NCBI GenBank assembly: GCA_020055645.1
Contig: CM034546.1
Location: forward strand, 128,113,875-128,177,874
Reading direction: 5' to 3'
Source of the DNA: Tomocerus qinae
Taxonomy: Eukaryota; Arthropoda; Collembola; Entomobryomorpha; Tomoceridae
Length of the DNA: 64,000 nt
This document shows positions 34,939 through 44,993 of this stretch, piece after piece (position 1 is the stretch's first letter; every line of letters starts with the position of its first letter). The position numbers and the translations under genes are program-made. Below the pieces are notes generated by a model. That model was not told where the DNA came from, did not search any database, and saw nothing but the letters and a program-made list of their open reading frames with translations.

Positions 34939-35382
34939 CGCTGCCCCTCCCCCTTGCACGCTACTGGATACGTGTTTGCCACTGAATGCACACTAGCTTT
35001 ATATATAACAGGGCTTGGGCCCTGTGACCGCCTAGTTCACAATAAAGACGATTTGTCCATGTTCTCCTTATATCCTAATAGTGATTTCCGTCTCTGTGCA
35101 GGTATATACAGCAATTAAGTGTAATCTATTTTACTTTTATTCCTCGGCCTTCCCCAGGATTCGGTTGTGAAACGAGTCCAATAGTGTAAAATATTTTTAT
35201 ATACTCCATCATTTCTATATAGCTGCAAATGATTGATTTATCACTTATTTTATATTCAGTAATCACTGGTTTTGCATAATCATCATATCTGTTCACCTTA
35301 AGAGTTGTGAATCATTTCAAATTTAAATATTTACGTGAATGACCTAGAAACTCCAAAAAGAATTCTCCGTAGATATAATATA

Positions 35383-35414
35383 CTAGCTGTAACCTAGCAC
35401 GCATAATGTGCTAG
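35383..35414 (-). mobile_element. Helitron 3' terminus (minus strand)
   Basis: On the minus strand, a hairpin CTAGCAC/GTGCTAG is followed by seven bases and CTAG then T, the same family as the terminus at 32405-32441 (shared TTTCTAGCACA and CAGCTAGT). The element would extend rightward; its 5' end was not identified. Confidence 0.55.
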
Positions 35415-35884
35415 AAAAATTCTCATGGGTTCAAACATACTGACATACAAATATAAGGATTATACATTACATGTCATACATTATTCAATGCGCTTGCGTC
35501 AATTTATGTTTATACTATAACCATGATCAGGATTTTCACATATATGTCGACAACAATTCTACTACCACGTCCCCAATAGTGTATTTAACTTTCATAAATT
35601 TATTATGCTTTGCCGTTAAAACGCGGAAGCGTGTATGTATATAAATAAGTTCTATCTGGATAGGAAATTGACCAAATTATGATGCTATTACATTTTGAGA
35701 TTTAATAACCGCACGTCGGCATTCATAATTAGTAATAACATTCATAACTTATACCACTCTGTTTTGAAACTATGCGTGCGACACACACACATATAAGTAT
35801 ACCGAAATATTCAATGCGCATGCGGCAGTTTACGTTTATACTATAGTCATGATCAACAGATAAAAAGAATAACTTCACTGTTTA

Positions 35885-38313
35885 AAGGTGTTCACCCACT
35901 GCCGAGCAGCACGCTGAAAGCGTCTAGCCGAAAGCAGCTTGCAGTTTTTTTAGTATTTTCTGCTGCGTGATCACATTAAAAAAATGCGCGATTACATAGA
36001 ACTGAAAGTACGCGCAAGAAAAAGCTACAGAAAGATTGATGGTAGCTGCTAGCTGCGTCTACAAATATATGGGATCACCCAACGCCCAAAGCTGAGCGAT
36101 TCATCTGTCAACACTGCTGTTTTTGTCGATATAGTGTTGTCTGATGATGTGATGGTCAAAGAGCGGAGATAGAAATGTGCTCTTTTTCATATTATTTATC
36201 ATAAGGTATAATAATTTGATGGAACTTTTTAAAGCACAACTTTATCTACTTTTTGTTTTATAAAGTAATTTAGATAAATCCCCGAAAAATGACGAACATG
36301 CAATTCCTATTCCAAGGGATAAATCGTAGCCATTGACGATGACAATTGAATTGCAATTTCACTACATAAAGGTGGAAAAATAAATTTCAGGCCGGTTTTG
36401 CGAAAGTTGATATTATTGTTTTTCTCATTTCCATTAGAAGTCAATCTCCCGAGTCAGTCCTGTCACATGTGTGTGGGGGCTAGATTTGGTTTTGACTATG
36501 ACTTATGTAAAGTTGTTTAATGGTGTCCCTGAACCTTTTTGCTGTCGAATAATCTATTCCACGACATTTTAACATGAATATAGCTGAGGAGCATATAAAC
36601 CCTTAGACATCAATAGTTAGACATCTGACACCGACCCTTAGTTTACGTAGAAAAAGTTTGTGTTGGAATGCATGGGATGTCCAAGTGATTTTAGAATTTC
36701 GGTTTCAAGCTTTGGCAGCCAAAAGTACTTCATTAAGCATGATTTTTCAGAAATATAAATCTTTTTTAAAATGGGCCGTTTAGAAATTACCACGCGCTGA
36801 AATTTTCGCGGAGGTCATCTGACATGATAGCTCCAAAACTACTCATCCGATTTGTGTCAAAATAGACAGGCAAGGTAGGAACATTTTCTAGACATTAGTT
36901 TCATAACGTGTCAAAAATTATTATTATTATATTATTTTCAAAAAAAGTTTGGTAAAACATTTGTTATTTTTAAGTATATTTTGGAAAACTGGCCAGAGTA
37001 GATTCTTTACCAAGGTGTGGTACCAATAGAAATTTTGGGAGCTACGAGAGTTTTTCTTCAATGCTGAAAGAAAGATTTATTTTAAAAATAAATCTTTTTT
37101 GAAAACTTTTATGAAACATTTATGAAAGACTAGAAAATGTTCTTATCTGCCTGTCCATTTTGACAAGAATCGGATAAGTAGCTTCGGAGCCGTCATACCG
37201 ACCGACCTCCGCGATAATTTCAGAGTGCGATAATTTCTAAACGGTGCATTTTGAAAAAAGTAAATCTAATTTCTAAAAAATCATGTTTCATGAAGTACTT
37301 TTAGCTGCCCAAGTTTAAAACCGAAATTCGAAAATGACTTGGACACTGTCCATCTCATAATATTCTAACACTTACCTCAACCTGAATCGATCAGTTGTTG
37401 ATTGAGTTATCGTTTTACTTAGACGGACACGACGGACAGACATATTGGACATTCCTATTTAGTAGTTCGTGCCACTTAATAATAAGCCTCAATCAGAAAC
37501 ATAATTTAGTTTAACAAGATCTCAAGTTTAGCTTTTGATCGGGCCGAAATATATTTTCCCACCTCTGCTGTTATTTATTTCTTGGGTTACTCTATTTTGA
37601 ATTTATTTTAAGTTATTTTATAAAAAAGAATTGCATGTTCGTCGTTTTTCGGGGATCCATCTAAATTACTGATTATTATGAGTCGACTCATTGGCGTTGG
37701 AGGAAGTTAGGTATCCCATGTACTCAGGGGGTACACTATTTCTTAGGAAGAAATTCTTACCCACGCATACTCAGCAAAATGTAAATTTCTAGGAGTCACA
37801 GTCAACTATTCCGATTGATTCAATAGTTGAATTGTTTTCTTGCCCTGCTGGGCGACCTGACGTAGGGATTGGGATTGACAGTCGTTCAGCCCACTTTCGT
37901 GTTCTATAATATACAGATTTAAAATAATAATAATAAAACTACATTTTATGCAAATAACTTGTGTCAACACAATCATCACCATGATCCACCTGAACAATAC
38001 AAAATAGGTGGAATTTCCATGGTAAATGGTTTGATAATCACAAAAACGCGACATACAGGCAGTTTCGGCTTCTTCCGAACAAGCTTCTATATTTTTGTCG
38101 GCGCGTTTAAAATTTTCGCCGCTTGAGCAGAAAAAGTCGCAGTGGAATCACTCGCGCGTTTTTACGCTTTTCCAAAAAAACATCGACCGAAAGAGAAAAA
38201 AAGCTGCAGCAAAAAATAATGCTGCCGCTGCATACTGCGCGTCTAGTGTAATCACTTTTTCTGCTTGCAGCGAGATGTTTTCAGCGTGCTGTTAGGCAGT
38301 GGAATAAGGCCTT
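35885..38313. mobile_element. Foldback-like inverted-repeat element, 2.4 kb
   Basis: The outer ends are inverted copies (CACTGCCGAGCAGCACGCTG at 35897 versus CAGCGTGCTGTTAGGCAGTG at 38282). Inside, long imperfect arms pair: 36262-36400 with 37540-37671 (for example CGAAAAATGACGAACATGCA with TGCATGTTCGTCGTTTTTCG), and 36640-36905 with 37120-37380. No transposase frame is visible; the minus frame at 37806-38054 has no features. It may be a foldback element or two nested palindromic elements. Confidence 0.7.
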
Positions 38314-38439
38314 AAGGCTGTCTAGATGATACGGTTGCTTAGCGACCAGCAGAAATGAGTAATTTTACTACGAAGTGGTTGATAACCCTGTTAGTAGAAT
38401 GTGACGTAATTTTAAGTCCGTTTGTTTGTTTCCAACAGT

Positions 38440-38794
38440 TTGGAAACCATTTCCATAACGTCTTGGAAACCATTTCCAACCTCTTGGAAACCATTTACAA
38501 ACACTTAGCAACCATTTCCAACCACTTGGAATCCATTTCCAACCACTTGGAAACCATTTCCAACCACTTGGAAACCATTTTCAATCACTTCGAAACCATT
38601 TCCAACCACTTGGAAACCATTTTCAATCACTTCGAAACCATTTCCAATCACTTGGAAACCATTTCCAATCACTTGGAAACCATTTCCAATCACTTGGAAA
38701 CCATTTCCAATCACTTGGAAACCATTTCCAACCACTTGGAAACCATTTCTAACCACATAAAAATCATTTGTAAACTAAATGAAAAAACTAAAAC
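38440..38794 (+). repeat. 21-bp satellite, about 15 copies, internally palindromic
   Basis: The unit approximates ACCATTTCCAACCACTTGGAA. Neighbouring units make TTGGAAA-CCA-TTTCCAA hairpins. The 7-residue period (ISNHLET) makes open frames on both strands (about 38355-39128 on +) that I do not regard as genes. It borders the 340-bp mobile unit, whose first bases are a variant of the same motif. Confidence 0.9.
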
Positions 38795-39134
38795 TTGGAA
38801 ATGGTTTCCAATGATTTGGAAATTGTTTCCAATGACTTTGAAATGGTTTCCAAAACTTAAAAATGTTTTGCTCATCAACGAGTCAGACTTAACCTGTGCA
38901 TTGAACAATGTACGATTGATTTGGATTATATGTACGAAAGTACGAATATTTCACGCTGGTACTGGTACCTATGCTTTCCCCTTACCTCAAGTTATGAGGA
39001 TGCATTTGCTCTATGATACAATCTTAACCTCTAAGATCATCTTAAAATGGGACATGTGCATGGAAATCTGTCGGTATTCTTGTATCAATGTAAGATGCAT
39101 ATGTTTCCTTTCATTTGCAGCTTTCTAGAAATTT
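38795..39134 (+). mobile_element. 340-bp mobile unit, copy 1
   Basis: Matches 41982-42321 over exactly 340 bases with about three substitutions and no indel. It begins TTGGAAATGGTTTCC and ends CTTTCTAGAAATTT. No coding function; the class is unknown. Confidence 0.88.
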
Positions 39135-39425
39135 TCAGCAACACCCGTGCTGAACATGCGACGTGTTGCCCTAAGAGCTGTAACAGAACACCCAAGACGG
39201 AACCTAGAGTTTCGGACCCTGGACAACAGAAAAAGCAGCACCAATCAACAGCTAGTATAACGAAATCCCGACCCGAACAAATCGAAGTCCTGCAGCTTTC
39301 CATGAACAGTCCTGAACATTTACACGACATGCATGACAGTCAAAAATCGATGAAAGAATCGAGAAAGCCAAATGTGGCTATCTTTAGAAATACTAAAAAT
39401 TAGAAACGCGTGACAGCTAAGTCAG
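39135..39425. other. Unassigned sequence between repeats
   Basis: An unusually GC-balanced stretch with an open frame running in from the 340-bp unit (39047-39403), but without any recognisable domain. It is possibly part of the same larger element as the satellite and the 340-bp unit. Confidence 0.4.
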
Positions 39426-39758
39426 CCTTAAGCAGACATGGCACTTGAAATATTTCGCTTGAAATAAATAGGTGAAATTTTTGAAATATTTCGCGAAATA
39501 TTTCACTTGTGCTTTCCTTGAAAAATGAAATATTTGAAATAAATGAAATAAATAGGGTACATGGCATTTATTTCAATTTATTTCAATTTATTTCAAGTGA
39601 AATAAATTAACTGCGCATGTCTATACACATGCGCGTTTAATTTATTTCATTTATTTCAAAAATTTCATTTATTTCATTTTTCGCGAAATATTTCAAATAT
39701 TTCACTTTTCAAGAAATATTTCCTGAAAAATGAAATAAATGCCATGTCTGGCCTTAAG
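39426..39758. mobile_element. MITE-like inverted-repeat element, 333 bp
   Basis: The ends CCTTAAGCAGACATGGCA and TGCCATGTCTGGCCTTAAG are inverted copies. The interior is a long imperfect palindrome built of GAAATA/TATTTC words around a GCGCATG centre near 39612-39636. Non-coding. Confidence 0.7.
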
Positions 39759-40284
39759 AAAAATTGCTGACCAAAGTATGTAAACTTAGAGAAACTTTTC
39801 AAACCGACGAAAAGATTACGTTGATTAAATCTCTCATGAGACGAGAGTTGTGTCAAAAGAAGCTATTTATTAGCTTGCTGTGCATTATAGTCAGCCTTAG
39901 GAGATATTAATCCGCCAAGTGCTAAGAAGAAACTTTACTTTCAATATAAATTACTGTATTGCCAATATTCTGTTCTATACTAGTGAACTCTGCAGACGAA
40001 GGACAACTGTTTTAAAACAGCATAGTATCTCAAAGTAAGGGCGGGGTTTTCCCGGTATTTATTAATTAATAATATCAGACGTCCTTAAATTACTGCACCT
40101 TGTGCTATAAAATAATACTTTATTTTAAGCTATTTCAATAATTTCAAGCTATTAAATTATAACTTTTGATTTTTGATGTCTAAATATATCTCTCAATCTA
40201 TTGCAAATTATTTCCAATATTTCTTGTTTAACATTTGCTTTTAAAAACAGCCTAAAATTGGAATAGGTACAGGTAGTCGGTTGT
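39759..40284. other. Spacer before the LINE
   Basis: Non-coding AT-rich sequence; nothing recognised. The LINE 5' end is placed only approximately. Confidence 0.4.
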
Positions 40285-40817
40285 TTAGTCCAGTCGGCCG
40301 TTGTGAGAAGGTCTCAAGTGAAGGGCCGTCCCTTATCAGCTTATCACTAGGTATTGGTAGCACATAAGGTTAAGTGTAGTTCATTATTTATGATTTCCTG
40401 ATTTTATTACGGAGCGCAGTGTAATTTGTTCCTAATTTTAAAAAAAATCTCTGTAAAGTGCATAAGTGGTACTTTAACATCTGCAATAAGCTGACTGGAC
40501 TGAACGGGTGGAGGGTAACTACTTGAATGTAGTTTTGGCCCTCTGTTTTTTTTGGTGTAGATTTATCTGCACAATTACGGTTTCTGGACTACCATAATAA
40601 AGTCCTGGACTCTACTTAGTGCTAAATGAACTAATAAGTGCCATTGTTAGTTATTATTATTAAGTGTTAATACTGTTATTAAGTATAATAAGTTAATCTA
40701 CTTCTTTCAGCCAGACTGCTATTAGATATAAATTATAAATATTGTATAGTGATAATTAGAGTTATTAAGTGGTGCAATTGATTTTATCTCTACAAAAATT
40801 ATTGGAACTATTCTACT

Positions 40818-41666
40818 ATGGAAACTAATTATTGTACTACATGCTCTGATGAAGTTGAAGGTGGTGTACGATGTGGATTCTGTAATAATCTATTTCATCA
40901 CAGCTGTGCTAAAGGTTTTGTCAAGGAGTTTACTAATTATATCTGGATCTGTGATACATGTAAGGTAGCAAATATTTCTTTTTACTCTATGCATAATCGT
41001 CTACTGGAAATAGAGGATAAACTAAAGCATATTAATATTAACGATACGGATTTGACTATTACAGACCAGTTAGATATGATGACTACAAACATAAGTGAAA
41101 ATTCTGAAAAAATTGTAAAATTAGAGAATAAGATTGAATCTGAAAGTCGAAAATATAACATTATTGTTCGAGGCATAGATTTGAAACATTCTGACCCTGA
41201 CTACATTCCTAGAGATGAGTTGGCGGATATGTTGCATACATTAAATTGTAGCATCGGATATGTCCGTGATATTTTTGTACTAGTACGCAATAAGAATAGT
41301 GTTATTAAGCTAACATATTCAAGCCTTATTGAACGTAGGAGGGTTCTCTTAGCTACTTACAAATTAAAAACTGATTATAGGTATACTAATGTTTTTATAA
41401 ACCCAGACTTATCTAAACAGCAGGTAGCTGATAAAAAAGCTAGAAGGGACATACGCATTGCTCAAAATAATAGTGCTGTGTCTAACTCTAAGGGTACTGT
41501 AGATTGTGGAGATAAAATTATGAATAAGGGTATTATTAATAATGATTTTTTAGAACAATCAACTTCAAAAGCAATCGAACACACAATTACAAATGACTCT
41601 AATGTTACTTTACGTAAAAAATCGAACCTTTTTCAGAGCCGACCTATACCAAGTCTATGTCCATAG
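40818..41666 (+). CDS. LINE ORF1 protein with PHD-like zinc finger
   Basis: 282 residues, intact. A Cys/His cluster (CTTC, CGFC, FHHSC, CDTC) at about 8-50 resembles the PHD-like finger at the N-terminus of CR1-type ORF1 proteins. It is followed by a predicted coiled coil (about 60-110) and an RNA-binding-like region with YNIIVRGI near 113. It would package the element RNA. Its end overlaps the ORF2 start by a few bases. Confidence 0.82.
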   Translation: METNYCTTCSDEVEGGVRCGFCNNLFHHSCAKGFVKEFTNYIWICDTCKVANISFYSMHNRLLEIEDKLKHININDTDLTITDQLDMMTTNISENSEKIVKLENKIESESRKYNIIVRGIDLKHSDPDYIPRDELADMLHTLNCSIGYVRDIFVLVRNKNSVIKLTYSSLIERRRVLLATYKLKTDYRYTNVFINPDLSKQQVADKKARRDIRIAQNNSAVSNSKGTVDCGDKIMNKGIINNDFLEQSTSKAIEHTITNDSNVTLRKKSNLFQSRPIPSLCP

Positions 41667-44600
41667 CTCACATTAATGTAAGGGCAATGAAAAATAAAAT
41701 ATTTCTATTATCCTATATTATATATACATATAGTTTGGATATACTTTGTCTAACTGAAACTTGGTTGAATGAGTTGATTATTCCCATTAGTATATCTGAT
41801 TTTAATTTTTACAGAATGGATAGAAATAACATTGACAAAAATTGTGGTGGAGGTGTAGGTATATATGTTAGAGATACCTTTAAATGCAGTGAGTACTTAC
41901 TTTAATGCAAAACAGAAATGGAAAAAAATTACAATATTGAGTACATGTGTCTGTTGATACAATATAAATTTAATAAGGCATTTGGAAATGGTTTCCAATG
42001 ATTTGGAAATTGTTTCCAATGACTTTGAAATGGTTTCCAAAACTTAAAAATGTTTTGCTCATCAACGAGTCAGCCTTAACCTGTGCATTGAACAATGTAC
42101 CATTGATTTGGATTATATGTACGAAAGTACGAATATTTCACGCTGGTACTGGTACCTATGCTTTCCCCTTACCTCAAGTTATGAGGATGCATTTGCTCTA
42201 TGATACAATCTTAACCTCTAAGATCATCTTAAAATGGGACATGTGCATGGAAATCTGTCGGTATTCTTGTATCAATGTAAGATGCATATATTTCCTTTCA
42301 TTTGCAGCTTTCTAGAAATTTAGAAAGTCTGCATATATCGTTCTCCTGATTACTCTAGTGAATGTATAAATAATGACTTAGATAGTTTAGAACAACTTTT
42401 CTCTGAACTATGTTCTATTAATAAGAATGTTTATATTCATGGAGATTTTAATCTAAAAACAGAGTGTACATACAGTAAGCTTGAACTAATCTTAAATAGT
42501 TGTAATCTTAAGCAATTTGTAAATACACCTACTAGGAAAGACTCCATTCTTGACCTTTTTATTACTAAAGCTGATAACCTAGTGGAAAATGTATTAGTGA
42601 CTAACCCGTATATATCTGATCACAGTTTAGTATCTGCTACTATTAAGGCAAGACAAAAAATAAAATATCCAAAGAAAACTGTTACTTATCGTAATTACAA
42701 ATTGATTGATCAGTCAATACTTATAGATAGGCTGGACAATATTATATTAAACACAGATAATGATAATGATATTGAGTTAATTTATAATGAGTTTTGTAGC
42801 AACATAATAAGTATCTTTGATGAAGTTTCTCCACCCATAACAAAGTCGTTTGTACAGTATTCTAGGAAATTTAAACCCACAGAGAAAACATTGTTAGCTA
42901 TACGGGAACGTAACATTGCATATAAACAACAAATTAAAGATAGCACAAATGCTAATACTGAGAATTTTAAGTTTTTAAAAAAGAAGGTTAAACAACTTAT
43001 ACATATGGACACTAGAGATTATGTTAATGAAGTAATTAAACAGAAGGGCCCAGTAAAAGGTGTACAATCCCTTGTTAATTTAAAGCCTAAAAATTGTAAT
43101 GAAATAGTATTATCTGCTAATGACATAAACGATTATTTTGTTAATATTAGCTCTCCCAATACTTTGTTAACATATCCTCAGTTCCCAAAGCAACCTACTA
43201 GTAGATGTACTACTGATAATAACTTTAGAGTTGACATAGTTGATTTGCCTACACTTACTAAAGCTTGGAGGAAGTGTAATAATAATAATAGTACAAATAA
43301 TGACCATCTTAACTTAGCTGCTATTATGATTAATTTATCGTTATCATCCCTTACTGTCTGTGAAATATTTCTAGATATAATTAATTTAAGCTTTTCTACA
43401 GGGATAGTCCCCAATTGTATTAAAATATCAAAAATTATACCTTCACCTAAACTACCTGTAGTCTTGCAACCCAAAGACTTAAGACCTGTTAGCAACCAAC
43501 CTATTGTACTTAAAGTAATTGAAAAATGTGTAAAAGATAATCTCCTAACTTACCTTGATTCTAATAATGTATTGTGTAGTCAACAATTTGGTTTCAGACC
43601 TAAACATTCTACAGTGCATGCACAAATAGCGTTAACAGATTATATGCTTAAAAATATTGATAATGGTAATGTCTGTCTGTTACTATCTCTTGATCTGAGT
43701 AAGGCTTTTGATAAAGTCTGTCGAGAATTATTGCTGTATAAAATGAAATGGTATGGTATAGATTCATTTTGGTTTGAGTCATACTTGGAAAACAGAGGTC
43801 AATATGTATTTATAGATAAGGACAATATATCTAGTATACAGTATACAGAGCTTGGCGTACCACAGGGCAGTGTATTAGGGCCTATTTTATTTACAATTTT
43901 TATTAATGACCTTCCATTAGCTATTAAAAATAGTTTAAGTATTTTATTTGCTGACGATACCTCCATATCTATTGCTGGACCACCGGAAAGTATAGCCATA
44001 CTAATTGAACACATACAGGAAGACATGTTAAGTATACTTGAATGGATGTCTAGTAATAGAATGGAGTTGAATGTTGACAAGACTCAGTTTATAGTGGTTG
44101 GTAGACCACACATTGTAAAGTCACTAGGTAATATTAATTTCAAAGTAAATGATACTGTTATTACTGCGGTTGATAAGATTAAATGCTTAGGACTTATCAT
44201 AGATTCTCATCTTAAGTGGACTCATGATATTAGTGATAGGACAAAAAGGTGCAATTCGAAACTGTGGTCTTTATATCCCTTACAATCATACATGTCTTTA
44301 GTTAATAGACAACTTGTAGTTAATACTTTGATTTTGCCTATCATTCAGTATATGTCAGCGATATGGGCTACAGCCCCTAAATATAATGTTAGCCTAATAT
44401 CTAATCTATTAAGTAGATCCGGACGATTTGTTTTAGGTCGAGATAAATTTGACTCTGTGAGATATGACATTACAAATGATTTAAAATGGTTATTTCCTAC
44501 CTATCTCTATAAATATGAAATACTTAAAGTAGTTTATACTATCTTTTATAATGTATGCCCTCCATATTTTTCTAACTATTTAGACTTTGTAAATGTCAAT

Positions 44601-44864
44601 ACTACCTCTACTCGTCAGAATACTTATACCACACCAGCTTATCAAGGAAAATCACAACTGTATAAAAAAACATTTCTATTCTCTGGTATTATGCTTTGGC
44701 ATGTATTACCTGAAAACATAACTAGTATAGATAATTTTAATAGCTTTAAGAAAATGTTAAAAAGGTATCTTCTGGAACAGCAAGCGAATGAGTTTGCTTT
44801 AAACTTAGATGATGTTGATCTAAACTATTCATGTATTGATGATGTAGCTAATGGTGTAATATGA
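41657..44864 (+). pseudogene. LINE ORF2 (endonuclease-reverse transcriptase), disrupted
   Basis: The endonuclease starts at 41657 (SIAHINVRAMKNK, LTETWL) and meets an in-frame TAA near 41903. The same frame continues to 41981, where a 340-bp insertion splits the domain. It resumes after 42321 (CIYRSPDYS, YIHGDFN, SDHSLV) and stays open to 44864. Reverse transcriptase motifs: LRPVSNQ, FGFRPKHST, LDLSKAFDKV, GVPQGSVLGP and the catalytic FADDT. The C-terminus (LPIIQYMSAIW ... LWHVLPENI ... FKKMLKRYL) is the CR1/L2 type. The RT half is intact, so inactivation looks recent. Confidence 0.88.
41982..42321 (+). mobile_element. 340-bp mobile unit, copy 2, inserted in LINE ORF2
   Basis: The second copy of the unit at 38795-39134, about 99 percent identical and exactly the same length. 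It interrupts the endonuclease domain of the LINE. I could not define a clear target duplication. Confidence 0.88.
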
Positions 44865-44938
44865 TATGATATGTAAAGTAAGGTGTAAGTATTCTGATGT
44901 TATAATGGCCTCTATTGAGGGTGATATCTGTGCAGTCT

Positions 44939-44965
44939 AAATAAATAAATAAATAAATAAATAAG
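44939..44965 (+). repeat. (TAAA)n tail of the LINE
   Basis: About seven TAAA/AAAT units after the ORF2 3' untranslated region, a normal 3' terminus for several CR1-group LINEs. Confidence 0.85.
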
Positions 44966-44993
44966 GTAGTGATTTGGCCAACCACACCTATCA

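Larger units (their letters stand above)
32442..35035 (+). mobile_element. Putative non-autonomous Helitron, 2.6 kb, containing two minisatellites
   Basis: It begins TCACTACTAATATATAAACG, directly abutting the CTAG end of the preceding Helitron terminus, and ends with a hairpin ACAGGGC/GCCCTGT (35008-35025), six bases, CTAG (35032-35035) and T. TC start, 3' hairpin and CTAG end fit Helitrons. The interior holds an imperfect duplication of about 90 bases (32894 and 33072, sharing CTGAGTGACACATGTAAG), a 36-bp satellite and a 10-bp satellite. No Rep/helicase is encoded, so it would depend on a helper. Confidence 0.55.
40285..44965 (+). mobile_element. CR1-group LINE (non-LTR retrotransposon), inactivated
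   Basis: The order is a GC-richer 5' untranslated part, ORF1 with a zinc finger, an APE-type endonuclease, a reverse transcriptase, a CR1/L2-like C-terminal domain without RNase H, and a short (TAAA)n tail at 44939-44965. The 5' boundary is approximate. ORF2 is broken by a stop codon and by the 340-bp mobile unit. Confidence 0.85.

Noticed and set aside
34119-38760. CRISPR-like array
   Set aside because: The tandem repeats are contiguous without unique spacers, and the genome is eukaryotic.
38355-39128. 257-residue plus-strand frame with ISNHLET repeats
   Set aside because: Generated by the 21-bp satellite and the 340-bp mobile unit; the second copy of the unit sits inside a LINE, so it is not a host gene.
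39047-39403. 118-residue frame after the 340-bp unit
   Set aside because: Its first third lies in the mobile unit and the remainder has no recognisable domain; kept only as unassigned sequence.
42582-44864. LINE reverse transcriptase as a separate gene starting at 42582
   Set aside because: That start is GTG and the frame is open upstream with endonuclease motifs, so it is the continuation of ORF2.
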